Origin: Neoroseomonas lacus
GTDB taxonomy: Bacteria; Pseudomonadota; Alphaproteobacteria; Acetobacterales; Acetobacteraceae
Assembly: GCF_014644535.1 (NCBI RefSeq)
Contig: NZ_BMKW01000014.1
Span: forward strand, 20,580 to 84,579
Reading direction: 5' to 3'
DNA length: 64,000 bases
Shown: positions 50,620 to 60,418 of the stretch, piece by piece
Layout: every line of letters starts with the position of its first letter
Numbering within the stretch: the first letter of the stretch is position 1
Translations under genes and position numbers: made by a program
Notes under the pieces: model-generated
Told to the model about the DNA's origin: nothing
The model's input: only the letters and a program-made list of their open reading frames with translations
The model's database searches: none

Positions 50620-51804
50620 ATGATCCCCACCTTTCCGTTCCGTTTCATGATCAATCGCCGCCACGGCACGCCTGGCGTCGTTGTGCTCCCCGATGGCGGC
50701 TTCCGCCGCGCCAAGGCGGAAATCGCCTCCTGGCCCGGCTATGCGGTCACGCCGCTGGTCGACCTGCCGGACGCCGCCGCCGCCGCGCGCGTGGCCAGCG
50801 TGCAGTACAAGGATGAGGGCGGGCGCTTCGGCCTCGGCTCGTTCAAGGCGCTGGGCGGCGCCTATGCGGTGATGCGGCTGCTGCAGGCGGTACTCGCCAA
50901 GCGCGGCGTGGCCAACGCTGCTACCGCGGCCGACCTGATGGAGGGCGCGTTCATGGACGCGACCAAAGTCTTCACCGTCTGCTGCGCGACCGACGGCAAT
51001 CATGGCCGCTCCGTCGCCTGGGGCGCGAAGCTGTTCGGCGCGGCCTGCGTCATCTTCGTGCATGAACATGTCAGCCAGGGGCGACGCGACGCGATCGCGA
51101 AGTATGGCGCCGAAATCCGCGTCGTGCCCGGCAATTACGATGACGCCGTGCGCGAGGCGCAGAAGCAGGCCGACGCCAATGGCTGGTTCGTCGTCTCCGA
51201 CACCTCCTATCCCGGCTACACAGAGGTGCCGCGCGACGTGATGCAGGGCTATCGCGTCATGGCCGACGAAGCGGCCGAGCAGATCGGCACCGCGCCGACG
51301 CATGTCTTCATCCAGGGCGGCGTCGGTGGCGTCGCCGCCGCTGTCGCCGCGCAGATGCGCGCGCGATTCGGTGCTGCTGTGCGCGTCATCATCGCCGAGC
51401 CGGAGAAGGCCGCCTGCCTGCTTGCCAGCGTCGAGGCCGGCGCACCCACCACGATCGAGGGCGATCTCGATACCTTGATGGCCGGGCTAGCCTGCGGCGA
51501 ACCCTCGCTGCTCGCCTGGCAGGAACTGGAACGCAGCGCCTTCGCCGTCATCGCCGTCCCGGATGACAGCGCCGTCGCCTGCATGAAAGCATTGGCCGCG
51601 CGCAAGCCGCCGATTGTGGCGGGCGAGAGCGCGGTGGCCGGCCTTGCTGCGCTCCTGCTGGCGGCGGGCGAACCCTTCGCGCGTGCAGCATTGGGGCTCG
51701 ACGAGAACAGCCGCGTGCTGCTGTTCGGCACCGAGGGCGCGACCGATCCCGAGGTCTATGCCCGCCTTGTCGGCCATCCACCGGAAGGCGCTTCATTGAA
51801 CTGA
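50620..51804 (+). CDS. dpaL: Diaminopropionate ammonia-lyase
   Basis: A PLP fold-type II enzyme that converts 2,3-diaminopropionate to pyruvate and ammonia. The 394-residue protein has the Schiff-base lysine K76 in FGLGSFKALGGAYAV, the CCATDGNHGRSVAWGAKLFG block, DTSYPGYTEVPRDVMQGY, and the glycine loop FIQGGVGGVAAAVAAQ for the PLP phosphate. All are typical of DpaL/YgeX. Length agrees with the family (about 400). The ATG at 50620 lacks a strong RBS; an ATG at 50647 is possible. Confidence 0.93.
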   Translation: MIPTFPFRFMINRRHGTPGVVVLPDGGFRRAKAEIASWPGYAVTPLVDLPDAAAAARVASVQYKDEGGRFGLGSFKALGGAYAVMRLLQAVLAKRGVANAATAADLMEGAFMDATKVFTVCCATDGNHGRSVAWGAKLFGAACVIFVHEHVSQGRRDAIAKYGAEIRVVPGNYDDAVREAQKQADANGWFVVSDTSYPGYTEVPRDVMQGYRVMADEAAEQIGTAPTHVFIQGGVGGVAAAVAAQMRARFGAAVRVIIAEPEKAACLLASVEAGAPTTIEGDLDTLMAGLACGEPSLLAWQELERSAFAVIAVPDDSAVACMKALAARKPPIVAGESAVAGLAALLLAAGEPFARAALGLDENSRVLLFGTEGATDPEVYARLVGHPPEGASLN

Positions 51805-51878
51805 AACATAACTGTAGTCTGCCCGAAACGAGCCAGGGCTACCTGGCCCTGGACATCGCAATGGGAGATTACGCCGTG

Positions 51879-53222
51879 ATGCAGCGCCGCACTCTGCTGG
51901 CCGGGGCCGCGACCCTTGGCCTCGCCGCCCCCGCCCTCGCGCAGGCCCCGGTCGAAATCCAATTCTGGCACGGCCTGGCCCAGCCGCTTGGCGGCCTGCT
52001 CGAACAGCGCGTCACGGCGTTCAACGCCAGCCAACCGCGCTTCAAGGTGGTGCCGACCTATCGCGGCAGCTACCCCGAGACCATGGTCGCTGCCATCGCC
52101 GCCTTCCGTGCCAACAGCGCGCCGCACATCGTGCAGATGTTCGAGGTCGGCACCGGCACCATGATGGCCGCCGGCCGCGCTATCAAACCGGTGCATGAAC
52201 TGCTGGCCGAGACCGGGGTGCAGATCGACTTCAACGACTACCTGCCCGGCGTGCGCGGCTATTACAGCCTGGCGGACGGGCGGATGATGTCGATGCCGTT
52301 CAACAGCTCGACCGCCATCGTCTGGTACAACAAGGACGCCTTCCGCCGCGCCGGCCTCGACCCGGATCGCTTCCCCACCACCTATCAGGCGCTCGCCGAG
52401 GTGTTGGCGAAGCTCAAGGCCGGCGGCTCGGACGTGCCGATGAGCACCGCCTGGCCGACCTGGGCGCATGTCGAGAACTTCTCCGCCATCCACGACATCC
52501 CGCTGGCCACCAAAGGCAACGGCTTCGGCGGTCTCGACACCGAGATGCGCATCAACAACCCGGTGATGCTGCGCCACATGCAGAACCTGGTGGATTGGCA
52601 GAAGGCCGGCCTGTTCCGCTACGGCGGCCGCACCAATGTCGGCGAGCCGGCCTTCCCCAAGGGGGAATGCGCTATCCTCACCACCTCCTCGGGCTTCCGC
52701 GCCCGGGTGCAGCGGGAGGCCCAATTCTCCTGGGGCGTCGCGATGCTGCCGTACTACGAAGGCACGCCGCGTGCGCCGCTCAACTCCATCATCGGTGGCG
52801 CCAGCTTCTGGGCGATGACCAAGGGCCCAGCCGCCGGCGGTGGCCGCACGCCGGATGAATACCGCGGCGTCGCGGAGTTCTTCCGCTACATCAGCCAGCC
52901 TGAGGTCGATGCGCAGTGGCACATGGACACCGGCTATGTCCCGGTGCGCCGCGCCTCCTACGCCATCGCGCGCGACCGCGGCTTCTACCGCGAGAACCCC
53001 GGCGCCGATGTGCCCATCGAACAACTGCTGCGCGGCGGCGGCCAGCTGACCGAAAATAGCCGCGGCATCCGCCTCGGTGGCTTCGTCGAAATTCGCACCA
53101 TCATGGAAGAAGAGATGGAGCGCGCCTTCCAGGGCCAGCAGACCGCCGAGCAGGTCCTGGTCAATTCGACGACGCGCGCCAACCAGGTGCTGCGCAACTT
53201 CGAACGCGCGAATCGCGGTTGA
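51879..53222 (+). CDS. ugpB: sn-glycerol-3-phosphate ABC transporter substrate-binding protein UgpB
   Basis: A 447-residue extracytoplasmic binding protein. The signal carries a twin-arginine-like MQRRTLLAG motif and ends PALAQ. The UgpB hallmarks are [60 protein letters not shown] and [20 protein letters not shown]. It binds glycerol-3-phosphate or glycerophosphodiesters. The start at 51879 (GGGAG about 11 bases upstream) puts the signal at the N-terminus. It is the first gene of ugpB-A-E-C. Confidence 0.92.
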   Translation: MQRRTLLAGAATLGLAAPALAQAPVEIQFWHGLAQPLGGLLEQRVTAFNASQPRFKVVPTYRGSYPETMVAAIAAFRANSAPHIVQMFEVGTGTMMAAGRAIKPVHELLAETGVQIDFNDYLPGVRGYYSLADGRMMSMPFNSSTAIVWYNKDAFRRAGLDPDRFPTTYQALAEVLAKLKAGGSDVPMSTAWPTWAHVENFSAIHDIPLATKGNGFGGLDTEMRINNPVMLRHMQNLVDWQKAGLFRYGGRTNVGEPAFPKGECAILTTSSGFRARVQREAQFSWGVAMLPYYEGTPRAPLNSIIGGASFWAMTKGPAAGGGRTPDEYRGVAEFFRYISQPEVDAQWHMDTGYVPVRRASYAIARDRGFYRENPGADVPIEQLLRGGGQLTENSRGIRLGGFVEIRTIMEEEMERAFQGQQTAEQVLVNSTTRANQVLRNFERANRG

Positions 53223-53250
53223 TGCATCGCGCGGCGCCGCGGAGCGACCG

Positions 53251-54132
53251 ATGAGAAAGAAGGTCATCTTCCGCGGCGCCCTGCTGCCGTACCTGCTGCT
53301 CGTGCCACAGATGGCGGTGACGCTGGTGTTCTTCTTCTGGCCCGCCGGTATGGCGGTCTGGCAGTCGACGCTGCGCCAGGACGCCTTCGGCCTGCGTACC
53401 GAATTCGTCGCCTTCGAGAATTTCACGGACCTGTTCCGGGATGAGCGCTACCTCGGCGCCGTCCTGAACACGGCGTTCTTCTCCGCCGCAGTCGCCGGCC
53501 TCGCGCTGGGTGCCGCGCTGTTCCTCGCCGTGCAGGCGGACAAGAAGATCCGCGGGGCGGGGCTCTACAAGACCTTGCTGATCTGGCCCTACGCCGTGGC
53601 CCCCGCCCTCGCGGCCGTGCTGTGGCTGTTCCTGTTCCATCCCTCGATCGGGCTGATCGGGCGTGGCTTCACCGCGCTCGGCATCACCTGGGACTACCGG
53701 GTCAATGGCGGGCAGGCGATGGCGATGGTCATCCTCGCCGCCGCTTGGAAGCAGGTGTCCTACAACTTCATCTTCTTCTTGGCCGGGCTGCAATCCATCC
53801 CGACCTCGGTGCTGGAAGCCGCCGCCATCGACGGCGCCCGGCCGATGCGCCGCTTCTGGACGGTGATCTTCCCGCTGCTCTCGCCCACCGCCTTCTTCCT
53901 GCTGGTGGTGAACCTGGTCTACGCCTTCTTTGACACCTTCGGCGTCATCCACGCGCTGACGCAGGGCGGCCCCGGCAATGCCACCGAGACGCTGATCTAC
54001 AAGGTCTATGTTGACGGCGTGCAGAACCTCAATCTCGGCTCATCCGCCGCGCAATCGGTGGTGCTGATGGTCATCGTCATTGCGCTGACCGCTATCCAGT
54101 TCCGCTTCATCGAGCGCCGGGTGCATTACTGA
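53251..54132 (+). CDS. ugpA: Glycerol-3-phosphate ABC transporter permease UgpA
   Basis: A 293-residue inner-membrane permease with about six helices. The EAA loop ([20 protein letters not shown]) contacts Ugp[21 protein letters not shown] and [20 protein letters not shown] are typical of UgpA. It starts 28 bases after ugpB and its stop overlaps the ugpE start (TGATG). Confidence 0.93.
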   Translation: MRKKVIFRGALLPYLLLVPQMAVTLVFFFWPAGMAVWQSTLRQDAFGLRTEFVAFENFTDLFRDERYLGAVLNTAFFSAAVAGLALGAALFLAVQADKKIRGAGLYKTLLIWPYAVAPALAAVLWLFLFHPSIGLIGRGFTALGITWDYRVNGGQAMAMVILAAAWKQVSYNFIFFLAGLQSIPTSVLEAAAIDGARPMRRFWTVIFPLLSPTAFFLLVVNLVYAFFDTFGVIHALTQGGPGNATETLIYKVYVDGVQNLNLGSSAAQSVVLMVIVIALTAIQFRFIERRVHY

Positions 54133-55025
54133 TGTCGGCCACGATGGACGTCGAAGCCCTTGCCGCCGCCTCGCGCCGCCGCCGCACGCGCGAACGCATC
54201 CTGACCCATGTCGCGCTGATCCTCGGCGTGTGCCTCTTCGCGCTGCCGATCTGGATCACGCTGATCGGCTCCACCCACGAGGTGGACACCATCGGCCGTG
54301 GCGACGTGCCATTGCTGCCGGGGGCCGAGGCCGTGCACAACTACGCCACCGCCTGGTTCCGTGGCGGCGGCAGCCGCAACACCTTCCAGGTGCCGGCGAG
54401 CACCATGCTGTTCAACAGCCTGATGATGGCGCTGCTGATCGCGGTGGGGAAGATCGCGATCTCCTTCCTCTCGGCCTTCGCCGTGGTGTTCTTCGCCTTC
54501 CCCGGGCGGATGATCTTCTTCTGGATGATCTTCATCACCCTGATGCTGCCGGTCGAGGTGCGCATCATCCCGACTTTCCAGGTGATGACCGACCTGTCGC
54601 TGATCGACACCATGACGGGGCTGACCCTGCCGCTGATCGCCTCGGCCACGGCGACGCTGCTGTTCCGCCAGTTCTTCCTCACCATCCCCGACGAGTATGT
54701 CGAAGCCGCCAAGATGGACGGCGCCGGGCCGCTGCGCTTCCTCAAGGACGTGGTGCTGCCGCTGTCGGTGACGAACCTCGCCGCGCTCTTCGTCATCCTG
54801 TTCATCTATGGCTGGAACCAGTATCTCTGGCCGCTGCTGATGGTCACCGACCGCTCGCTGGAGACCGTCATCGTCGGCCTGACCAAGATGATCGGCAATG
54901 GCGACGCGCAGAACGAATGGAACGTCATCATGGCCACCGCGGTGCTCGCCCTGCTGCCGCCGGTCGGTGTCGTGGTGTTCATGCAGCGCTGGTTCATCAA
55001 GGGCCTGACCGAGACGGAGAAGTAG
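54132..55025 (+). CDS. ugpE: Glycerol-3-phosphate ABC transporter permease UgpE
   Basis: A 297-residue second permease. After a basic N-terminus come six helices, with the EAA motif [20 protein letters not shown] and the family segment [20 protein letters not shown]. It pairs with UgpA to form the channel. The one-base overlap with ugpA implies coupled translation. ugpC follows after 4 bases. Confidence 0.93.
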   Translation: MSATMDVEALAAASRRRRTRERILTHVALILGVCLFALPIWITLIGSTHEVDTIGRGDVPLLPGAEAVHNYATAWFRGGGSRNTFQVPASTMLFNSLMMALLIAVGKIAISFLSAFAVVFFAFPGRMIFFWMIFITLMLPVEVRIIPTFQVMTDLSLIDTMTGLTLPLIASATATLLFRQFFLTIPDEYVEAAKMDGAGPLRFLKDVVLPLSVTNLAALFVILFIYGWNQYLWPLLMVTDRSLETVIVGLTKMIGNGDAQNEWNVIMATAVLALLPPVGVVVFMQRWFIKGLTETEK

Positions 55026-55029
55026 CCGC

Positions 55030-56097
55030 GTGGCGAGCCTCGATATCCAGGGCGTGACCAAATCCTTCGGCGTGACGCAGGTGCTGCACGGCATCGACCT
55101 CGCCGTGCGCGACGGCGAGATGGTGGTCATCGTCGGCGCCTCCGGCTGCGGCAAGTCGACGCTGCTGCGCATCGTCGCCGGGCTCGAGATACCGACAGGC
55201 GGCCGCGTGCTGATCGAGGGCCTCGACGTGACGCCCCTCGAACCCGCCGACCGCGACATCGCCATGGTGTTCCAGACCTACGCGCTCTATCCGCACATGA
55301 CGGTCTTCGAGAACATGGCCTATGGCCTGAAGATCCGCGGCCTGCCGAAACCCGAGATCCGCGCCCGCGTCGAGGAAGCCGCCGCGCTGCTCTCGATCGG
55401 CCAGTTGCTCGACCGCAAGCCGCGCCAGCTCTCCGGCGGGCAGCGCCAGCGCGTCGCGATGGGTCGCGCCATCGTGCGCCACCCCAAGCTGTTCCTGTTC
55501 GACGAGCCGCTGTCCAATCTAGACGCCAAACTACGCGTGCAGATGCGCGCCGAGATCCGCCGCCTGCAGAAGCGCCTCTCGGTCACCTCGCTCTTCGTCA
55601 CCCATGACCAGGTGGAGGCGATGACCCTCGGCGACCGGCTGGTGGTGATGCATGAAGGCCGCGCCGCGCAGATCGGCACGCCGATGGAAGTGTGGTCGCG
55701 CCCCGCCGATACCTATGTGGCCAGCTTCATCGGCAGCCCGGCGATGAACTTCCTGCCCGCCACCCTGACCGAGGGCGGCCATGCCGCCCGGCTCGCCGGC
55801 GGTGCTGTCTGGCGCTTCACTGATGGCGCGCGGCCGGGTGGGGAAGGGCAGCCGGTCACCATCGGCATCCGGCCCGAACATTTGCTGCCGGGCGGCCCGG
55901 ATGGCCTGGCCGTGAGCGTCGATCTCGCCGAACCGCTCGGCTCGGAAACCGTACTGCATGGTCGCCTCGCCGATGGCACCGAACTCACCGCCCGCATCCC
56001 CGGCGGGGTGCCGGGGGAGGGGCTGCACCTCGCCCCCGACCTGGCCGCACTGCACGTCTTCGATGCGACGAGCGGGCGGCGTCTCGATCCAGCCTGA
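55030..56097 (+). CDS. ugpC: Glycerol-3-phosphate ABC transporter ATP-binding protein UgpC
   Basis: A 355-residue MalK-like ATPase. Walker A is GASGCGKST (36-44), Q-loop [13 protein letters not shown], signature [15 protein letters not shown], Walker [17 protein letters not shown] and H-loop [10 protein letters not shown]-terminal TOBE/regulatory domain (about 240-355) ends the protein. It starts with GTG at 55030. A ugpQ phosphodiesterase gene, often last in such operons, is absent; two Bug receptors follow instead. Confidence 0.95.
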   Translation: MASLDIQGVTKSFGVTQVLHGIDLAVRDGEMVVIVGASGCGKSTLLRIVAGLEIPTGGRVLIEGLDVTPLEPADRDIAMVFQTYALYPHMTVFENMAYGLKIRGLPKPEIRARVEEAAALLSIGQLLDRKPRQLSGGQRQRVAMGRAIVRHPKLFLFDEPLSNLDAKLRVQMRAEIRRLQKRLSVTSLFVTHDQVEAMTLGDRLVVMHEGRAAQIGTPMEVWSRPADTYVASFIGSPAMNFLPATLTEGGHAARLAGGAVWRFTDGARPGGEGQPVTIGIRPEHLLPGGPDGLAVSVDLAEPLGSETVLHGRLADGTELTARIPGGVPGEGLHLAPDLAALHVFDATSGRRLDPA

Positions 56098-56161
56098 GAC
56101 CATTGACGTAGGCCGCACGGGGCTTCCAGATACCGGCAAGCAACCGGGAGGAAACCCACCG

Positions 56162-57142
56162 ATGAATCGTCGCCACATCCTCGGCCTCGGCGCCGCCGGC
56201 GCCCTGGCCCCCTTCGTCGCCCACGCTCAGCAGGCGCCCGTCTGGCCGACCGCGCCGGGGCGCATCGTCGTCCCCTTCGCCGCCGGCGGCCCGACCGACA
56301 TCCCCGCCCGTCTGCTGGCCGATGAGATGTCGAAGTTCCTGCCCAATCGCCTGATCGTCGAGAACCGCACCGGATCGGGTGTGCTGATCGGCACCGATGC
56401 TGTCGCCAAGGCACCGAAGGATGGCCAGACCATCCTCTACACCACGGTTGGCCACGCCTATCTGCCGGGCCTGTTCGAACACCTGCCCTTCGACCCGGTG
56501 GCGGATTTCACGCCCTGCGCCTTCATCGGCCAGATCCCGATGATCCTGATGGTGAACAAGGACTTCCCTGCCCATAACCTGCCGGACCTGATCAAGCTGC
56601 TGCGCGACAATCCGGGCAAATACGACTACGCTTCCTCCGGCAATGGCGGCGCGGTGCATCTCGGCACCGAACTGTTCCTGCACATGGCGGGCGGGCTGCG
56701 GGTCAATCACATCGCCTTCCGCGGTTCCTCCGCCGCCATGCCGGAAGTGCTGTCCGGTCGCATCCCGATGATCTTCGACGTCGCCTCCGGCGCCTTGCCC
56801 TACATCCAGCGTGGCGAGTTGCGCGCCATCGCGATCAGCACCCGTACCCGCATGCCCTATCTGCCCGACCTGCCCACCTTCATCGAAGGCGGCGTGCCGA
56901 ATTTCGAATGCTACACTTGGCACATGGCGATGGTGCCCTCGGGCACGCCGATGCCGGTGGTGAACGCAATCAACGCCGCCTTCAACCGCGCGCTGGCGCT
57001 GCCGGCGGTGCAGGAACGTCTCGGCCAGATGCTGATGAACGTGACCACCGACAGCACGCCCGAGAGCGCGGCGCGCTTTCTCGCCAGCGAGATGGCGAAA
57101 TGGACGCCGGTCATCCGCAGCGCCGGCATCCGCCCGAGCTGA
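56162..57142 (+). CDS. Bug-family tripartite tricarboxylate transporter substrate-binding protein
   Basis: A 326-residue periplasmic binding protein: signal peptide NRRHILGLGAAGALAPFVAH, then RIVVPFAAGGPTDIPARLLA, IVENRTGSGVLIGTDAVAKA, and YDYASSGNGGAVHLGTELFL. It is closely similar to the next gene (shared AAGGPTDIPARL, AKAPKDGQT and FDPVADFTP), so the two are tandem duplicates. It follows ugpC by 64 bases with GGGAGGAAAC upstream. The ligand is probably a small carboxylate. There is no permease nearby. Confidence 0.92.
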   Translation: MNRRHILGLGAAGALAPFVAHAQQAPVWPTAPGRIVVPFAAGGPTDIPARLLADEMSKFLPNRLIVENRTGSGVLIGTDAVAKAPKDGQTILYTTVGHAYLPGLFEHLPFDPVADFTPCAFIGQIPMILMVNKDFPAHNLPDLIKLLRDNPGKYDYASSGNGGAVHLGTELFLHMAGGLRVNHIAFRGSSAAMPEVLSGRIPMIFDVASGALPYIQRGELRAIAISTRTRMPYLPDLPTFIEGGVPNFECYTWHMAMVPSGTPMPVVNAINAAFNRALALPAVQERLGQMLMNVTTDSTPESAARFLASEMAKWTPVIRSAGIRPS

Positions 57143-57214
57143 CCGGGCGATCCCCGGAGCGGTTGACGCATGCCAGGGCTTGGTTCATGCGTCGGCGCTT
57201 CGGGAGATTGCCAT

Positions 57215-58189
57215 ATGAACCGTCGTGATCTGCTGGGCCTCGGCGCTGCCGCGGCCCTTGCCCCTGTCGCCGCCCGCGCCCAGGCCCCGGCTTGGCCGAC
57301 CCAGCCTGTGCGCCTCGTCGTGCCCTTCGCCGCCGGCGGGCCGACCGACATCCCGGCGCGCCTTTTCGCCGATGAACTCTCCAAGATCCTGCCTCAGCGT
57401 GTGATTGTGGAAAACCGCACCGGCGCGGGCGTGATCGTTGGCTCCGATGCCGTCGCCAAGGCGCCGAAGGACGGCCAGACGCTGCTCTACACCACGGTCG
57501 CGCATTCGGTGCTGCGGCCGCTCTTCCCGCGCCTGCCCTTCGATCCGGTGGCGGATTTCACGCCCGTCTCACTGATCGGCGTGATCCCAATGGTGATCAC
57601 GGTGAACAAGGACTTCCCAGCCCGGACGCTGCAGGAACTGGTCGATCGGATCCGCGCCGAGCCCGGCAAGTACGACTATGCCAGCAGTGGCAATGGCGGC
57701 GCGCTGCACCTCGCCACCGAGCTGCTGCTCCGTCGCAACAATCTGCGCGCCAACCACGTGCCCTATCGCGGCACCGCGGCGGCAATGCCGGACGTGCTGA
57801 ATGGTTCCGTGCCGATCATCATCGATGTCGCCACCACCTGCCTGCCCTTCGTGCAGCGTGGCGAGACCCGCGCGTTGGCGGTGATGGACGAACAGCGCCT
57901 GCCGCAGCTGCCCGACGTGCCGACCACGGCCGAGGCGGGCTTCCCCGGCCTGCTCGCCTATACCTGGCACATGGTGATGGCGCCGTCGGGCACGCCGGCG
58001 CCGGTGGTCGATGCCGCGGCAGCCGCCTTCGGCAAGGTTGCTGCCGAGCCTGGCGTGCGGCAACGCCTGGGCGACCTCGCCATGCGCGTGGTCGACAACA
58101 ATTCGCCCGCCTATGCCGCGACCTGGCTCGAGGCCGAGCGCACCAAATGGGAAACCATCATCCAGGAGGCAGGCATCCGCGTCGATTGA
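57215..58189 (+). CDS. Bug-family substrate-binding protein, tandem paralogue
   Basis: A 324-residue paralogue of the preceding gene with the same layout: signal peptide NRRDLLGLGAAAALAPVAAR, RLVVPFAAGGPTDIPARLFA, VIVENRTGAGVIVGSDAVAK and KYDYASSGNGGALHLATELL. Divergence is concentrated in the second half, where the ligand pocket lies, suggesting different specificities after duplication. The start at 57215 follows GGGAG at a usable distance. It is closed by a perfect hairpin. Confidence 0.92.
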   Translation: MNRRDLLGLGAAAALAPVAARAQAPAWPTQPVRLVVPFAAGGPTDIPARLFADELSKILPQRVIVENRTGAGVIVGSDAVAKAPKDGQTLLYTTVAHSVLRPLFPRLPFDPVADFTPVSLIGVIPMVITVNKDFPARTLQELVDRIRAEPGKYDYASSGNGGALHLATELLLRRNNLRANHVPYRGTAAAMPDVLNGSVPIIIDVATTCLPFVQRGETRALAVMDEQRLPQLPDVPTTAEAGFPGLLAYTWHMVMAPSGTPAPVVDAAAAAFGKVAAEPGVRQRLGDLAMRVVDNNSPAYAATWLEAERTKWETIIQEAGIRVD

Positions 58190-58197
58190 CCGGCCGG

Positions 58198-58222
58198 CGC
58201 CGCCCATCGCGCATGGGCGGCG
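58198..58222. terminator. Bidirectional terminator between Bug receptor and SDR
   Basis: CGCCGCCCAT (58198-58207) and its exact complement (58213-58222) form a 10-bp stem with a 5-base loop between two convergent genes (stops at 58189 and 58229). Confidence 0.65.
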
Positions 58223-58228
58223 TTACGG

Positions 58229-58984
58229 TCACGGGCCGCCATTCGCGTTCCAGCCGGCATCCACCGCCAGCACCGCCCCGGTGATCGCACTCGCCGCCGG
58301 CGAGGCCAGGAAGCAGGCCAGCGCCGCGACTTCCTCCGGCCGCACCAGCCGCCGCAGCGGCGCGCGGGCGGTCAACCTGTCGCGATCCAGCCGCCCCTGT
58401 GCGACGAGGTCGGTCACCATCGCTGTCTCGGTATAGCCGGGTGCCAGTGCATTCACGCGCACCCCCCGCAGCCCCCATTCGCAGGCCAGCGCGCGGGCGA
58501 GGTTCGCTACCGCCGCCTTGGTCGCGCAATAGCCCGCCCGATCCGCCCCGCCGACCGTCCCGTACAGGGATGAGGTGAACAGGATCAGTCCCGCCCCGTC
58601 GCGCAACATGCGCCGGCCGGCGGCCTGCGCGGTGAGGAAGGCGCCGGTCAGGTTCACATCCACGATGCGCCGCCACGCGGCGACGGGCAGGTCGATGGTC
58701 GGCGTGTTCATCGCGAAGCCCGCATTGGCCAAGGCGACATCGACGCCGCCCCAGGCGGCATCCATCGCGGCGAAGGCGGCCTCGACCTCGGCTTCCTCCG
58801 CGACATTGCCGGCGACGCAGAGCCAGCCCGCCGGCGCATCCGGCACTGCATCGCGGTCGAGGATGCAGATGCGCGCCCCCTGCGCCGCGAAGGCGTCGGC
58901 GACGGCGCGCCCGATCCCGCGCGCCCCGCCGGTCACCAGCACGCGCGTGCCGCCCGGCAGCAGCGGCGACAGTACCGCGGTCAT
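58229..58984 (-). CDS. SDR-family NAD(P)-dependent oxidoreductase
   Basis: A 251-residue classical short-chain dehydrogenase. The nucleotide motif is TGGARGIG, followed by D-binding ILDRD (which favours NAD), LANAG, ILFTSSLYG (catalytic Ser) and YCATKAAV (catalytic Tyr-x3-Lys). The family end is PEEVAALACFLASPAASAIT. The substrate is not predictable. It may share a promoter or transcript with the Liv-type binding protein gene upstream on the same strand (72 bases). Confidence 0.9.
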   Translation of the reverse strand: MTAVLSPLLPGGTRVLVTGGARGIGRAVADAFAAQGARICILDRDAVPDAPAGWLCVAGNVAEEAEVEAAFAAMDAAWGGVDVALANAGFAMNTPTIDLPVAAWRRIVDVNLTGAFLTAQAAGRRMLRDGAGLILFTSSLYGTVGGADRAGYCATKAAVANLARALACEWGLRGVRVNALAPGYTETAMVTDLVAQGRLDRDRLTARAPLRRLVRPEEVAALACFLASPAASAITGAVLAVDAGWNANGGP

Positions 58985-59055
58985 CGGGGCAATGCCGCCC
59001 GTGCTGCGTTGGTGTGCGTCATTGTTGGTGTCCTCCCCTATCGCACGCCCGCCCG

Positions 59056-60285
59056 TTACCCGGCGGGGTCGCCCATCTGCCCGCGAAGTTGGGCGACCGC
59101 GGCCTCCTGCGGGAAGACCGTGACCTGGTTGCCATCCTGCCATTGCAGCAGGAAAGGCTTGGCGCGAGTGTTCTGGCCGCGCTCGTCGAACCGCACGCCC
59201 CAGCCGGTCGCCGTTGTCCCGTCGGCGATATCGGTCGCCAGCACCGCGGTGCGGATGCGGTCCTTCTCCGTCGCGCCGGCGCGCTGCACGGCATCGAGAT
59301 AGACCTTCGCACCGAAGTAATTCGTCAGCGAATGCCCCGAGCGCGGCTCGGACCCGTAGCGCCGCTTGTAAAGGTCGACGAAGGCGGAGACGCCGGGCGC
59401 GAAGCGCTCATTCACCGCGAACTGCGTGAAGTCCACATTCATGACGCCGTTGAAGGCCGGCCCCAAGGCGCGCGCCGTATCGGTCAGCGAATATCCCGCC
59501 CCCGAGCCGATCACCATGCGCGGCTTCCAATTGGCTTCCTGCATCCCACGGAAGAACAGCACGATGTCGTTCTGATACCCGGTATGCAGCACGATATCGG
59601 CATTGACGCCGCGCAGCCGCTGGATGACCGAGGCCATGTCGACCGACCGCGCCGAATAGCCGAGCTTCTCGACCATGGTCAGGCCGCGCGCGCGCAACTG
59701 CTGTTCCTGGAAGCCGGACACCGTCTGGCCGTACAGCGCGTCCTCGAACATCACGGCGATGCGCAGCGACTTGGGGTCGACATCGTAGATCGGCGCCAGC
59801 GTGTTCGGCACCGCGGCTACCGTGGCGGCACCGAAATCCGACGACCGAGGGCAGGTGCGAAACACGTAGCGGAAGCCGCGTTCGGTGATCGGGTCGCTGA
59901 TCGCGCCCATCTCGAAATAGGGCACGCCCTGCAATTCGGTCACCTGCGTCGCGGCGAAACTGAGCGGAGAGGCATAAGTGCCGAACACCGCGAGGACACG
60001 CTCCGCAGTCATCAGCCGGCGCACCTCGCTGGTCGCCTGCGCTTGGTCGACCGCGTCGCCCTTGACCAGCCGTATCTGGCGCCCGAGCAGGCCACCGGTG
60101 CCATTGCGTTCCTCGGCCGCAACCTCAAGGCCGCGAAAGCTCTCATCCCCCAGCAGCGCGAGCCCGCCCGAGAACGGAAACAACGCCCCGAACTTCAGAT
60201 CCGCGCCTTGAGCCACGGCGATTCCCGGCGCCGCGACCGCGGCGGCAAGGCCCGCCAGCAGCGGACGGCGACGGATCTGCTGCAT
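59056..60285 (-). CDS. Branched-chain amino-acid-type ABC transporter substrate-binding protein (LivK-like)
   Basis: A 409-residue type I periplasmic binding protein. The signal RRRPLLAGLAAAVAAPGIAV is twin-arginine-like. Domain features are DLKFGALFPFSGGLALLGDE, VRRLMTAERVLAVFGTYASP and LHTGYQNDIVLFFRGMQEAN. Members bind amino acids, amides or aromatic acids. Liv permease and ATPase genes are absent, so this is another orphan binding protein in the window. Confidence 0.9.
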   Translation of the reverse strand: MQQIRRRPLLAGLAAAVAAPGIAVAQGADLKFGALFPFSGGLALLGDESFRGLEVAAEERNGTGGLLGRQIRLVKGDAVDQAQATSEVRRLMTAERVLAVFGTYASPLSFAATQVTELQGVPYFEMGAISDPITERGFRYVFRTCPRSSDFGAATVAAVPNTLAPIYDVDPKSLRIAVMFEDALYGQTVSGFQEQQLRARGLTMVEKLGYSARSVDMASVIQRLRGVNADIVLHTGYQNDIVLFFRGMQEANWKPRMVIGSGAGYSLTDTARALGPAFNGVMNVDFTQFAVNERFAPGVSAFVDLYKRRYGSEPRSGHSLTNYFGAKVYLDAVQRAGATEKDRIRTAVLATDIADGTTATGWGVRFDERGQNTRAKPFLLQWQDGNQVTVFPQEAAVAQLRGQMGDPAG

Positions 60286-60418
60286 GGACGGCCTCCGGTA
60301 TCGCGGACTCGCCGCGATGTTCCGCGCCCGGCCGGCCTATGGCAAGCCCGCCGCCGCCTTGACGCGCATGCGCGGGGGGGAGAATGGTCCCCCGACACGC
60401 CAAGGGGAGACGACGCAG

